DNA of 64,000 nt, taken from assembly GCA_027924585.1 (NCBI GenBank), contig BSBM01000877.1:5271501-5335500 (forward strand), in the 5' to 3' direction. Shown here piece by piece: positions 46,015-58,978 of the stretch (position 1 is the stretch's first letter; each line of letters begins with the position of its first letter). The notes below the pieces were generated by a model. It ran no database searches and was not told where the DNA came from. It worked only from the letters and a program-made list of their open reading frames with translations. A program made the position numbers and the translations under genes. Source of the DNA: Larix kaempferi. Lineage: Eukaryota > Streptophyta > Pinopsida > Pinales > Pinaceae.

Positions 46015-49000
46015 TGTTATCACATATATAGTAGTCGGGCTACCAGACACTAATTTTCTTATTCCAATACACTTTTCAGCCAGTTCCCTTACATTGAAAT
46101 GCTGAGATGAGCATCTATTATGGATCATGATTATATTATGGACAACAGTTTTGTTCCCCATGCCATGACTGAGTTTCAGGACACTCAGAGAGATGACCGA
46201 TGTAGCCATTTAGCCATTTATATAGAGCAGTCAGTATTGCCCAGAGTTACAGCAGCAGTTTCAGAGGATAGATGTTGGTTTAGATTATGTGCATTCAGGT
46301 ATATGACTCAGCAGGTATATTCTGGTGTTATGGTTATATTGCTTTTATATTGATTCTTGTAGCATGTCTTAGCATTTAGTATCATGATCTGGTGATCATA
46401 TAGATATGTGGACCTGGTTGTATCTTTATATATATTGTATTGTCCCCACTCAGACTTAGAAGTTCACTATCCATACTCATTGGTTTTACCCTCCCTGGGG
46501 GGAATAGAGGTGATCATTCCCACGATACTTTGGCTTGCTAGTGTTGGTCTCATTATTCACTGTCTTCATCCATCCATTACCTCCTAGTTTGTTCATCACC
46601 CTGACTTACTACTTGACTAGTGACATGGAGGACCTTCCCCCGCTTTAGCCTCTATGTTGGATGAGCTTCCCTGTTTCTTGTGTCTCGGCTTTGAGTTGGT
46701 GACAAAACTTGCCTTTGGTGAGTTGGATTGTAGTCCTAAATCATTCTGGTCGGTTGTCCCGATGTTTGGCACTGGTACGAAGTCCCCCTAGTCACTTAAG
46801 ATGTGTTGGCTAAAACTGAAAGCAAATGTACCACATATGGAAACTTATGTAAATTCGCCCATGGAAATTGTAAACTCTAGAATGTGTTTCTCAACACACG
46901 TGAGTAAAGGGCAAGAGCAATGAAATGTTATAAATACTCCTTGAAGAGTATAAGAAAGGTCCAAAAAGCAATGGTTCTTAAACTCTATATCTAAAAGATT
47001 GCTGACCTTATGTATATGTATAAACATGCCCTGGAGGCGAGCTGCAATTAGTTGTGCTTCTTAGCACACCTGAGATCCGAAGGGTTATGTAGGCCAAAAA
47101 GGCCATGAAGTGAAATTAATGGATCCTAATGAACCTGGATCATCTTTTAAAAAGTAGACATGGTGCTTAAGTTGAATAAACACTCTTTGAACAACTTACC
47201 CATCTGTGAGACACTGCCATCCCCCGTGTTACTGCTTGTCCAACATATGCTTGAGTGTGTATTTCTTTTCCATTTCCAAAGTGTCACAATGTCAAGTTAG
47301 TAGTCATCCCTTAGCCTAGCCTTTTAATTTTTAGCCCTCACCCTTCACTAGCAAATTGATCACAATTATGAAGTGAGTATGGTCTTGAAAGTCTGTTCTT
47401 AGTCATAATAATAATTAAAAGCCTTATATATTTGTTGATAGATTGTCAGTGAAATGATTACTTCTTGTTATAATTGTTACTTGAATGAATTGTAGAGCAT
47501 GCTTTAACCTTTGGCACTTGCAGCAGTTTTGATGATAGTCTGAGTTATATTATTGGTCATGTTGACTTGCTCAAACCTAATTCGACCAAAAGTCAACCAC
47601 AGGACATGAGGTGGCAGACCTCAGATGATGTAGAGATATGATATATGGTCTAGTACAGGTCACCAGATGGTTCTATGCAGTGGTTTCAGGCTTATGATGA
47701 TGATTTGTGCTCTTCAACACTTTTACAGATTATTATTATTTGGTCTGTCGGGTATATTGGATATTTTATATGATCATGCAGAAATCCATAGGGTGTATGA
47801 GTACACACTTTAGATGGATTTGGGCTCTCTGAGTCCAATGAGACAATTTGTTTTCAGTTCCGGGCAGTTACAGTGATGCGTGGCCTCAGTTGGCTATCCT
47901 AGTGCAGTTTTGGCTTGTCAAATGGCTTGTCAGAGCAGAGTTTGGACTTGACTGGTTTACGTAGGGTGCTGTGCATGGAGGGGGTGGTCCAGCCACTTGT
48001 TATTACCATATTACCCCCCTCCCAGAGAGCTTGGTGGGCTCACCTTGACAGCGCAGGTAGTCCAGGAGGCAGTTTGGGCAGTTCACACTTCCCAAGGCAG
48101 ATTAAAAATGGTGAAAATGGCTACTGAGGGATTCGATCTGAGCTACTGAGGCAAGGGATTGGCATGGGATGAGTTTTGATGATGAGTGGGATGTCTTCGA
48201 CACCTTCTCTAGCAGTTTCAGCTTTCAATGGGGCCTACACTCATCTCTCCGGCACTTTTTATGGTTTTCTGGAGCCTCCTAAGGCTCAAGAATTTCCCAC
48301 AGAGGCACGATTTGGTGTCTAGCTTGGTTATTTTATATTATTTTGCCATGGGGACACACTAGGGAGGAAAGTCATGATCCCCCTAGACCCACCATGAGCT
48401 AGATCTTATGGTTTATCACTGACATTTGGTGGGACCCCCTCTCCTAGGGCGATTTGGTCCATTGATTTATTATATTTTTATATTGATCCATGTACTTTTA
48501 TGTTGAGCTCATCTCAACCATTGATTAGATCACTTTGATATTTTAATCTTAGCCATCCATTCAAAAGGTGGCTAGGGTTTTGGTGTCTCTCCATCCTATT
48601 TAAAGGAGAGAGCTCCTCATTGTAAAGGGACTTTTGGATCTGGATGATTGGAATAGAAAAGTATTATTGCATCTACTTGTCTTGTGGTGGTGAATGCTTT
48701 TGGAGTTCGACTGTTTGTTCTTCCTTTGCATTGGGCTATTGGAGATTATCTTGCTATCATTTTTGTTCCACAATTTCTCATCTACAGGTGGAGGCCGATT
48801 TGCTTCAAGGAGGTCGCATTGGTAGGGGAGACTCTCCCTGCCTCTTCTTTGGGGTTTCTTCGTCGGTAATAGGGAGTATTACTGTCTTTGTACCGTCTAC
48901 TTCATGTTATCATGTGCTTATGCTTGTATTTCCTCCATTCTTGATCTCACTGATTGAATCGATTTCCTTGGTTTGACAGGAAGAGGAGGGCACACGTGTG

Positions 49001-49901
49001 GACTAGGGCATCTCACTGTGGCAAGAAAAAATCAACAATCTCTCATTTGATCTTTGCGGGAACATTCCTCAACAACATGGCAACCTCATCCATCACTCAG
49101 GTATGATCTCAAGGTAAGTTTCTCATTCCATTCATTTATCCATCTGTCGTTTAATTCAAAACCCTCATTTAAAATCAACTAAAATTCTTAGAAAAATTAT
49201 ATTGATCAAATCCCTTGGTCATTTGGCAAATCCTTTCTGGGTATTGTAGATTGGGCACATTGTGAAGTGGGTTCTCAAAAATGTCTTACTTGGGTGACTC
49301 CATAGGCCCAAACCCCAAGGCACCGATCTCTCCAAGCCCTCACGACTTTCCTGGGTTGTCCAATTTCCTTGTGATTTGATCTCAGTTTGGTTGCTTGCAC
49401 ACTTTGAGATTGTCATATCCCTTCATCAAGCGTAGCTAGAAAGCCCTAACTGTCAGATCTACGGTTTAGGACACTTTCCCTATTTTAAGGGTCACGTTTC
49501 CCAAGGCAGTTGATTTTGACCATTGTGAACTAGCTTTGAATCCTTGAATCATACCTAATCATAGAATCACTGTGTGTTATCTATCCCTATCATTTCATAC
49601 CTTTCCTAAGCCTCCACAGTGGTCCTAATTCCTTAATTCCAGGGTTCCATACCTGTCACCCTACGTACTTCACTTGATTGATTTGATCTGGTGATTGGGT
49701 TGATCTCTCCTGTCGGGAGCAGATCCAGGTCTCCCCCTTGCTATCTTGGCTTTGATAGCTAAAGCGAAGAGTGCCTTCGTTGGCGTGACAACCATCCTTT
49801 TGGGAACTAGGGCTCTCTTGGTTCACCACTTTAGTTGCCTATCCCCTCTACCATCCACCTTGGATCCATCTGTAGGGGCAGCTACAAGATTGGTGATAAC
49901 A
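46015..49901 (+). mobile_element. Family L 5' LTR of the most complete element
   Basis: Starts TGTTATCACA and ends TTGGTGATAACA, 3887 bp, with a tRNA-type primer binding site three bases after its end. TATA-like TATTTAAA at 48597-48604. Collinear with the LTRs at 8247, 29470 and (reversed) 59831. The left-flank bases GAACC have no partner, because the 3' end of the element is lost. Confidence 0.93.
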
Positions 49902-49904
49902 TTT

Positions 49905-49915
49905 TGGCGCCGTTG
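49905..49915 (+). promoter_or_regulatory. Primer binding site, tRNA-Asp type
   Basis: TGGCGCCGTTG, complementary to the 3' end of plant tRNA-Asp, the usual primer for Athila/Tat-like gypsy elements. The match stops after 11 bases (the next bases are 'tctgtg'). Confidence 0.85.
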
Positions 49916-50220
49916 TCTGTGTGTGTCTGTGCGTTAATCCATATCTTATCGCATCCGGTATTTTGCCTTGGTTATTGTATTTTCAATTTCATAATTATCC
50001 CAATCACCATTTTAATTTTCACTCATCTCCCCTCTCCTACGACATATTTCATTTCGGTGAATTACCTGTGTGGTTCACCTGGCGACTCCACCCCGCGACT
50101 CTACTGAGGACCAAACCCAACATATAAATCCTAAGTTCATAGAGCCTCTTAATCTTGAAGGAACCCCCATAACTTATATTCGGAACCAAAGACCAATCAA
50201 AGAAAGCTCTTCCAATTTCC

Positions 50221-51503
50221 TGTTAGCATTTGATAGCTTGGTGGCACTCCTGCATCACATGCCTAGGTGCAGGGGTCATTAACTTGGAGTCTCATTAATA
50301 TTCTTAAAGTGACTTTATTAATAAGTTTTTATTAAAGTACCTTTTTGATGTGACTTTATGATTTTAAAGTGAGTTGCACCTTATTATGTTTTTAAAGTGA
50401 CTTTAAGTCATAAAGTGTACTTTTTAAATATTTAGGGTAATGTGACTTTTCAAAAAGAAAAATTTATTGTATAGTTCACTTAGGAGCTTTAAGTGAATGA
50501 GAGATTAGATCCTAGCCATAGATCTCTTGGCCAAGATCTAATCTCATCCATTGAAGTTGAAAAGTCATGAGAGTAACCCTAATAGGGTAAATAAAAAGTG
50601 TATGAGACTTCATTTTGGTGAATCCAAGAGAGAGTTTTGGTGAGATATCCAAGAGAGGCACGCATTCCTTTTGTACAAGGAGAGTAGCACGATTTCCAAG
50701 AGAGAGTCTTGGAGGGAAAAGGGAGCAGCTCGAATCCCTAGGAGAGAGAGGTTGTGAGCAGCAAAAGTGAAGCAAGGCAGCAACAGAGGTGGGGGCTCGA
50801 ATTCCTAAGTGGGGAACTCGAATCCCAAGGTGGGGCACGTTTTCCTGTGCTTTGTGCAGCCATTAAGAGAGCAGTCCGTACAGCAGAAAGAAGGGGCTCT
50901 GACACGAGTTTTGAGGCAGCTTCATGACAGCTGAGTGAAGGCCGTACTATTGAAGAGGTTGGGCACAAAAATAAAGAGAAGACTGCTGTAGCAGACTCTG
51001 TACTGTTTTGTACAGTCTATTCCTGTAGGATGCATTTTTCCTAGACTGCTGATACACAGTTTTTCCAGGTGACATTTTTGTGCATAGATTTCAAGAAATT
51101 TTCTGTTTGTACTATTGCTTTATTGACTGGACCGTACTGCTGTAATATTGCTGCTCCATTAATACAACTCTCTCCTACTGGTTTTTTCCCCAAGGTGTGG
51201 GGTTTTTCTAGGGTCAACATTTGACCAAAAATACTGTGTTCATGAGTAGTTACAGTGATCTGATATTTAATTCCTGTGTATGAAACTTTCATTACAGTCT
51301 GCTGATTTAAGTTTTTCCCGCTGCTAAAGTACTTTATGAACAGTATAATAACTTACAGACTCATTTAAAGTTAATACCTATGCAATGTGTTTCTTTATCT
51401 GTCTGTAGAAGTTAATATCAGAGGTTTATGAAGTGTTTGACATCAGATTACAGTTGGCTGTTAAGTGGGCAGATTTCTGAGTTTTTGTTGTCATTTTTCA
51501 ACA
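50221..51503 (+). mobile_element. Family Y solo LTR in the leader of the family L element
   Basis: Starts TGTTAGCATT and ends TTTTTCAACA, flanked by perfect TTTCC duplications at 50216-50220 and 51504-51508. It resembles the reverse complement of 17699-18984: the 'agtgacttt' rich start and a 'tctagggtcaacatttgacca' type block near 51207 that matches 17880-17930. It separates the primer binding site from gag. ORFs inside are rejected. Confidence 0.82.
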
Positions 51504-51725
51504 TTTCCTTTGGAAGATCTATAATCATTCTTCTTCTCCGAGTCATTCTTTGGGATCTCCTTCAACCTCAACTAATCCAATGGTCGGAACAAACGCTGGT
51601 GGAAATTAGAATGTTCCTCCTCCCCCACAAAATCCTAGGATTTTTGGAAGGAAGACTAAGCCATCTCCTCTAGATTTTTCTCAGATCCAGGGAGCCCCTC
51701 ATAACATGCCTGAAAAGTATTTTAA

Positions 51726-54700
51726 AAAGTCCCTAAGTTTGATGGAGTGTCTGCTATCGCCATTGAAGATCATATTGATAAAGTCTGGGAACACATGGAA
51801 GCATATGGGGCATCTGATGAAGATGTCTTCATGAAGGGCCTTCTGGCATCTTTGGAAGGAGATGTCTGGAAGTGGTTTGATAGATTGCCTGCTGCATCTA
51901 TCATTGGGTATGATAATTTTGTCATGAAACTCAATAGTGAGTGGTCTCAAAAGTTAGATGGGAAGTTTCTCTTACATCAATTGTTTGACATTAAGAAAAG
52001 AGAAAATGAAACAGTCCTTGAATTTAACATAAGATTTGATAAGACTGTAGCCAATATTTTTGAAGAAATTAAACCAAAAGATCAAGCAATTGTTATTTAT
52101 TATTTGAATGCATTCAAAGGATGGCTTGGTTATCATCTAAAGGATAAAAATCCCAATGACTTAAAGACTGCCTAGTTTAATGCAAAGATGGCTGAGCAGA
52201 ATGCAACATCTATGGGGAAACATAATTTTTTCGATCACTTTGCCCCATCCACTTCTAGAGCTGACCCTAAGCTTCGAAAGCCTAAGGAACCTGTGAGTGA
52301 GCCAAAGGAATCTAAGGACACGTTAGAGACCATGCAAGAGATGATGAGACAACTAACTGTCCTAACCAAAAGTGTTGCAAGTTTTCATGATCCCGAGAGA
52401 CATAGGAACCCTTATGGCCCTAAGCCCTACTGGAACAACAATAGAAGGCCCGAGGGAGATAATAATAGACGACGACCTGAATATCCAGAAAATTCTGAAA
52501 AGAAGAATGTTAATTGGTGTGATGAAACAGAAGGAGAACCTTCTGACACCAACTATCTTGATGAGCAACCTGATAACATCAACTTTATTAATGACTTATC
52601 TTTCAATGATGATTTTGGAAGAATCCTTCTAGAAGAAGAGCCATGGGAGCAAGAAGATGAAATAAATGATGAACCTAGCTCCTCATGTTGTGCCATAAAT
52701 CTTCCCGAACAACCAAAGTTTCAAATCTATAAACAAGGAAGTAATTCCCAACCTTCTTTCCTTGACAAATGTAAAAAAATTAATGAAGATAAAGAGGAAG
52801 AAGAAGATTTTGCCATTAATGATTATGATCTAAAAATTGATATGAAGAAAGAGTTAGGCAAAATAATGTGTAATATCCTTGTCACTGAGGTAATGAAAGT
52901 GCCCTCTGTCCGAAGCCAAGTAGAGGAGTTCTTTGATGGCATTGGCCAAGAAAATACTCCTGAGGTTGTCTTGGAATCCTGTCATATTCAGAGCCTTAAT
53001 GGAACACAACCTAGCAAAGTTGAAAATGATCCACCAATAAACATCCATTCAGCCATTTATGAAAGAAAGAACGGTGGTCACCCTCCCTTTTACCTTACCC
53101 TGGACATTCAGAATATGCTCCTCCACAACTGCATGTTGGATTCTGGAGCAGCTATGAATGTCATGCCCTTACATGTCATGCAGGAAATGGGATTGGAAGT
53201 GACTAGACCGTATGGAAATGTCTGTGGTATAGATTCTCGACGAGTACAGTCCTATTGTTTGATCAAAAACCTTAGAGCTGATCTTTTTGCATATTCAGAC
53301 ATTTCCACTATGATGGATGTAGCAGTGATTGATTTGCCCCCAGCATATGGAATGCTTTTATCTAGGAAGTGGGCAACTGGCTTAGGTGGATACCTTATGA
53401 TGGATCTATCATATATTTGTGTTCCTAACTTTGATGGAGCTTTGCTTAGGGTTAATAGAGAACCTTCTTATGACAAGCATTTAGAAACTTTTGACGAGGG
53501 GATTAAAAGCACATATGGGGATGAATTGTTGAATAATGCTAAAGCCAACATTGTTGAAGATGAAAATGGACTTTGGGAAGACGATCAAATAGAAAATATG
53601 TTCGTGGTATTGGAAGATTCTGACTCTTCTTTTCAAAGTTGCAAAAATCGCCGAAAAATCGGCCTATAAAAATCACGATTTTTAAAACCTCGGCAAGTCG
53701 CGACTTTTTCCAAAAGTGGGCGAGTTTTTCAAAAACAGCGCGGGTGGACAGAAAAAATAGTCGAGGCTTTTTCACAGTTTTAAAAACTCGGGTTTTTTCT
53801 TATAAATTTGATGAGTTTTGTACATGTGACATTGATGTCAACAATACTAAATGGTAAAGTTAAATTCTAAAAGTAAAAGTGACATTCTCTTTATCTTTCA
53901 TTTTCCATCCTTTTACTTAAATTTTTAACATTACCATTAATTGTTTCAGGATGTTTGAGAGTGGTTCCAACCTCATCAGACTTCATATGCAAAAAGTAGG
54001 ATTTTAGATCCCATTTAGAATTCAACAGACTTAATGGTTTCCAGGATTTGAGCATTCCAACATTTCCAATGGATTCTATCATATATGTGGGTAAGGGATT
54101 GGAATTTAATGAAGCACATCAAACTCGCTATGTACCTTGATGTTGGTGGTGTCGATGCCTGATTGTTAAAGTTGTTTGAATTCCACTGTCATGACCTGAA
54201 TAAAAAATGTACCCTTCAGTCAAGCAAAATCACTTATTAAGCATGGGAAGCTCTTTCTACCTTATTTTAACGCTTGGATTAAGAAGTTTGAACAAAATTG
54301 TAGGGTGTTAATTGATGTCCTTAGACGGTCAACTTCGAGATTGGAGGCAGAGGCAAGGTCTAGACCCTAGAGGTGGGGGAACATGGTGCTATTGATGAAT
54401 ATGATCTCAACATAGACAATGATTTTGATGATTATGTTTTTTCAATTTTGATTTAGATATGTTAGATATGTATTGCGCTTGGTGCCATTTTGATAATATT
54501 TTGTCTCTAATGGTTTGGAATCATAGCTTGGAATCTTTAATATATATTTTTTTCATTAAAATTGTAAAATTTTTATGTATTTTTTAACAGTCTGAGTCAT
54601 TGAAATCAAACCACTCCGAGTTATGTGCATCCACTACATCTATATATTAGCGATTTCTTCATATTTATGTTCCAATGTGTTTATCTGATGTTATTGTTGC

Positions 54701-55490
54701 GTTATATGTTTAAAATTCTTAAAAAAAATGAATGTATTTTGTATTTTTTAATGTTTGCCGACTTTTACCGATTTTTCCCGATTTTTTCGCCGATGTTGCC
54801 GAGAAGTTGTATTCGGGACCCTTGCTGACTTTTTGCCGATGCCGACTTTTTCAACATTGCTTCTTTTGAAGAAGAGCAGATAGCTTAACTTGCTAGAAGG
54901 ATAAATTTGGATTTGCTTAGAAATGAGTTTGTTGAAGAAATAGAAGAATTGAGAAGAAATGAAAATCAACCTCAGGGTCAATAACATAATAATGTAATAA
55001 ATCAAGAACAAGTTATTGAAAATCAAACACCTGAAGAAGTTGATGATGGTTTAGATGATATAAGAAGAGGTGAACGTTTGCCCAGATCAGTTAGAGAATT
55101 CAATGCGCTTATTGATAATAATATATTAAGGCAGAATCAAGGTCTGGATCCCATCCTCCCATGGGAAAATCATTCTGAGCAAACAAATGTTGAAGAAAAT
55201 AATATTAAGGATCTTGTTCTTGTAGTAGATGAGTTTGATGACATTAGGCGTGGTGAGAGAATTCCTTTCACTGTTAGGGAATGGTTTGCCTTAACTGATC
55301 ATAATAGAGAAAGGGAAAGCCATGGGCTTGCACCTATTTATCCATGGGAAAATCGTCCTGAGACAACTATTGTGGCTGAAGCTAATGAGGAATCCGAGGT
55401 ATCTCATTATTCTGATTTGGATGATTCCTTGTCTCATTTGTCATTCAGGGCAACCATCACAAACTACAACATCCTTGCACACAACTCGAG
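51726..55490 (+). pseudogene. Family L Gag-protease polyprotein, interrupted by an hAT element
   Basis: Best copy of the family protein. Gag homology starts PKFDGVSAIAIEDHIDKV (51732), before any ATG, then VWKWFDRLPA and a plant gypsy Gag fold. The only stop before the hAT insertion is at 52173-52175. Then come a basic Arg/Asn stretch without a CCHC zinc knuckle, an acidic linker, and the retropepsin-like MLDSGAAMNVMP with Asp-Ser-Gly at 53139-53147 (intact). [17 protein letters not shown] block follows. The hAT at 53634-54859 splits the frame; beyond it are stops at 54886 and 54982 and two tandem copies of the IRRGE...PWEN domain (about 55057-55170 and 55237-55354). The sequence breaks off at about 55490. 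No reverse transcriptase is seen. Role: capsid and maturation of a non-autonomous element. Confidence 0.88.
53634..54859. mobile_element. Non-autonomous hAT element, 1226 bp, in the Gag-protease ORF
   Basis: Perfect 8-bp duplications CTTCTTTT at 53626-53633 and 54860-54867. Inverted termini: CAAAGTTGCAAAAATCG against CGACTTTTTCAACATTG. Subterminal regions are rich in 'aatcggc' / 'gccgatttt'. The middle (about 53900-54520) matches 18985-19400 in the element at 17581 and may be eroded hAT transposase sequence; a reading such as AIDEYDLNIDNDFDDY near 54395 is acidic like some hAT C-termini. No intact ORF. Confidence 0.93.
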
Positions 55491-55494
55491 CTAG

Positions 55495-55925
55495 GTGGTG
55501 TTTTAGCTTGTTTATGCCTCCATACATAGTCGTTGGACAATATTTGCACTTTACTTGATTGTCTTGCCCTGGGACCACCCAGACACTACGTTCTCATGCT
55601 TTAGCAAGAGGCCTTCTAGGTCTGCCCTTAGGTGCCATGGATGACAATCTGATAGTGGAAAAAAAATTAAAAATAAAATGATTTTATTTTTTATTTTTTA
55701 AAGGAATCTAATTCATTTTTGGCAGGATGTGGAGGCTTCCATCACAACCCGCATAACTGTAGGCAGCCGAAGGGGGCAGCGTACAGGACTATGGGCTGTG
55801 ATGGTAGCCTCCACAACCTTGAGGAGGCTTGTGTAGGCTGCCATCACAGCCTACACAAGCCTCCCCAGGGCTATGGAGGCTGCCATCACAGCCTGCCAAT
55901 GGCCCAAAACAAAAACATAAAAGTG
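55495..55925 (+). other. Unclassified segment with a strong hairpin
   Basis: No coding similarity. 55740-55900 repeats 'ggaggct' and 'ccatcacagcc' in both directions, including a perfect 18-bp inverted repeat at 55823-55840 and 55847-55864 with a 6-base loop. Probably the body of a small unidentified insertion at the junction of the gypsy and copia fragments. Confidence 0.55.
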
Positions 55926-58900
55926 TAAAACTATTGAAGATCGAGGACTATGGGTAATGTTTAGAGATGGAAATGTACTAGTTCATCCCAAGGGATCCAA
56001 CGTTGCCTCAGCTGAGAGGATTGGAGTTTGCAGTGGGAAACTATACAAACTGAGTTTCCAACTACATCATGCCCTAAGTCATAGTAGTCGAGATGAGGGA
56101 TGTGACCCCTGTGAGCTTTGGCATAGGAAGATGGCTCATCTGCACCATCCAACCCTAAAGATTCTGAGGGATATTGTGACAGGAGTACCTGAGTTCAGCA
56201 CTGAGCACACCGATGTGTGCAAGCGATGTGCTTTCGGGAAGTACGTCAAGACAACATTTCCTAGTAGCGATACCAGAGCTATAGGAGCTCTTGATTTGAT
56301 TCATTCTGACCTTTGTGGTCCGATGTCCACCACATCACTGAAAGGATACAAGTACTATATATCTTTCATTGATGACTATTCCAGGAAGACCTAGATCTAC
56401 TTTTTGAAAAGCAAAGAGTCTAAGGAAGTTTTGCAGAAGTTTCAAGAGTTCAAAGCTCTTGTGGAAAAACATACAGAAAGGAAGATTAAGATCTTCAGAT
56501 CAGATAATGGGGGAGAGTACACCTCCAATGAGTTCAATCCGTTTTGCACTCAGGAAGGCATCAAGAGGTAGTTGATTGTACCCTATACACCTCAACAGAA
56601 TGGGGTGGCTGAGAGGAAGAATAGGGCCATCATTGGAGCTGCGAGATCCATGTTGCATGATCAGGGATTGCCATTCTTTCTTTGGGCTGAAGCATGCAAC
56701 ACTGCAACCTACATTCAAAACAAGAGCCCTCTAAGGCATTCGGGGACAAGACCCCCAAGGAGGCTTTTTCTGGAAAGAAACCCAAAGTTGGGCACTTTGG
56801 AATTTTTGGATGCCTCACCTACTCTCATGTTCCTTCAGAGAAAAGGGCAAAGATGGAACCCATTGCAGAGAGAGGAATGTTGGGTATGATGAGATTTCGA
56901 AGGCCTATCGCATTTACATCCCTGCACTCAAAAAGACAGTTGTGAGGCGAGATGTGAAGTTTGAGGAGGATCGGGCCTTTCGAAAATCATGTGAGTCAGA
57001 GAAGGGAAAACAACAGGTTGCTACTTCCCTCCATGACACAGGTCAGAGTACTGTTCAGCAACCAACAGGGTCCCAAGTGTCAGGAGTGACTGATGCACAA
57101 GATACGGGTTCCATGGGCATAGGAGCAGGATCTAGCACAGGTTCTCAGATTGGTGATCAACTGAGATCAGGGTCCCAGATTGCAGGTTCTAGAGCTACAG
57201 GATCGATGGCTACAGGCACCTCTACTGGAGGTACTCATTCTCATACAGGTCATTGGGACGAGGATGAGGAGTTCTCTTCACAGGATGTCACTTCAGGGAA
57301 GAGGAAGCCTAAGTGGCTTCAAGATACCTTGAAGGATGCCCAGGCAGTAGGAACTCCCAAGAAAGACATAAGAGAAAGAAAGGCTCCACAACGATTCTGC
57401 AGTTACTTAGCTCTAGTAAGCAATATCAGTGAGTCAGAGCCATCCTCTTACGAACAAGCAGAAGGTAAGCAGGCCTGGAGAGATGCCATGTTGGAAGAGT
57501 ATGCTTCCACCATGAAGAATGATGTTTGGGAAGTGGTACCTAAACCTAAGGGAAAATCCGTGGTCACCTCTAGATGGCTCTACAAAATCAAATATGTTGC
57601 AGATGGCAGCATTGAGAAATACAAAGCCATATTTGTTGCTAGAGGGTTCTCACAGATAGAGGGAGTTGACTATGATGAGACATTTTCTCTTGTGGCCAGG
57701 TATTCTTCCATCAGGACTGTGATTTCTGTTGCAGCAGACATGGGATGGAAGATTCACCAGATGGATGTCAAGACAACTTTCCTCAATAGACTCATCGAGG
57801 AGGAGGTATACATTGAGCAGCCAGAGGGCTTCGAGGCACGTGAGCGAGAGACTCATGTACGCACAGTGAAGAAAGCCCTCTACGGTTTGAAATAGGCACC
57901 CAAAGCTTGGTATTCTAGGATAGATACCTATTTGCAGCAGCTAGGTTTTTAGGAAAGTGAAGCAGACCCAAATCTCTACTTCATTGTGGTGAGAGGGGAT
58001 CCTCTCATTCTTGTGTTTTATGTAGATGACCTGTTTATTACAGGGGTAGAGAAACTCATCAGTGATTGCAAGAAGGATCTTGCATCTGAGTTTGAAATGA
58101 AGGATATAGGGTTGATGCATTACTTCCTAGGGATGGAAGTCTGGCAGGAGGATGGGCATATTTTCCTCAGTCAGGGCAAGTATGCAATGGACATTCTGAA
58201 GAGATTTCAAATGCAGGATTGCAAGCCCATGACTACCCCTATGAAAACCAACTGGAAGAAGCAGGTGGCTTCTGAGAGTAAGTTGGTTGATTCCACGAGG
58301 TACCGACAGCTGATCGGATCCTTCATGTATTTGGTTAACACTAGACCAAATTTGAGTTTTGCAGTCAACACCTTGAGTCAGTACGTGGTAGAACCCAGAG
58401 ACGTGCATTGGGTGGCTGCAAAGCATGTTTTGAGATACATCAGTGGGACAACAGTATATGGGCTGAACTACGTGAGGCAGGGAGAAGTCCAGCTTGTAGG
58501 GTTCACAGATTCAGATTGGGCAGGTAATGCAGCTGACAGGAAAAGCACCTCCGGGTGTTGCTTCAGCTTAGGTTCGGCAGTTGTGTCATGGTTCAGTAGG
58601 AAGCAGAAGTCCGTTGCATTAAGTTTTGCTGAAGCAGAATATATGGCAGCTAGCCGAGCCAGTTGTGAAGCCATCCGGATTCTCAAGATGTTGGTAAGTC
58701 TATTTGATCAGCAGTTGGAACCTACGGTGATTCACTGTGACAATCAGAGTTGCATCAAACTCTCTGAGAATCCAGTATTTCATGATTGATCCAAACATAT
58801 TGAGATCATATATCACTTCATTCGTGATCATGTTGAGAAGGGAGCAGTTGAGCTCCAGTACATTTCCACAGATGAGCAGGTTGCAGACATTCTGACGAAG

Positions 58901-58975
58901 TTCTTGATGAAGACTAAGTTTGAATACTTCAGGGAGAAGATGGGAGTGGTGCAGAATCCTTTCCTGGTTAAGAGG
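55926..58975 (+). pseudogene. Ty1/copia pol, 5'-truncated (integrase, reverse transcriptase, RNase H)
   Basis: Starts inside the GAG-pre-integrase region (CELWHRKMAHLHH). Integrase core: HSDLCGP, RSDNGGEY, QNGVAERKN, the DDE triad. Then a variable Gly/Ser/Thr linker and reverse transcriptase with [44 protein letters not shown] and the active site YVDD (58019-58030). RNase H follows: SDWAG, EAEYMAA, HCDNQSC, then QVADILTK. Stops lie at about 56392, 56568, 57893, 57949 and 58787, with frameshifts near 56730 and 56880. Gag and protease are gone. It would integrate and copy a copia element, but it is dead. It is followed directly by a polypurine tract and the LTR at 58979. Few lesions make it fairly recent. 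Confidence 0.95.
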
Positions 58976-58978
58976 GAG
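58969..58978 (+). promoter_or_regulatory. Polypurine tract of the copia element
   Basis: 'taagagggag' immediately before the LTR TG at 58979, the normal plus-strand priming site. The same word type precedes the family Z LTRs. Confidence 0.8.
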
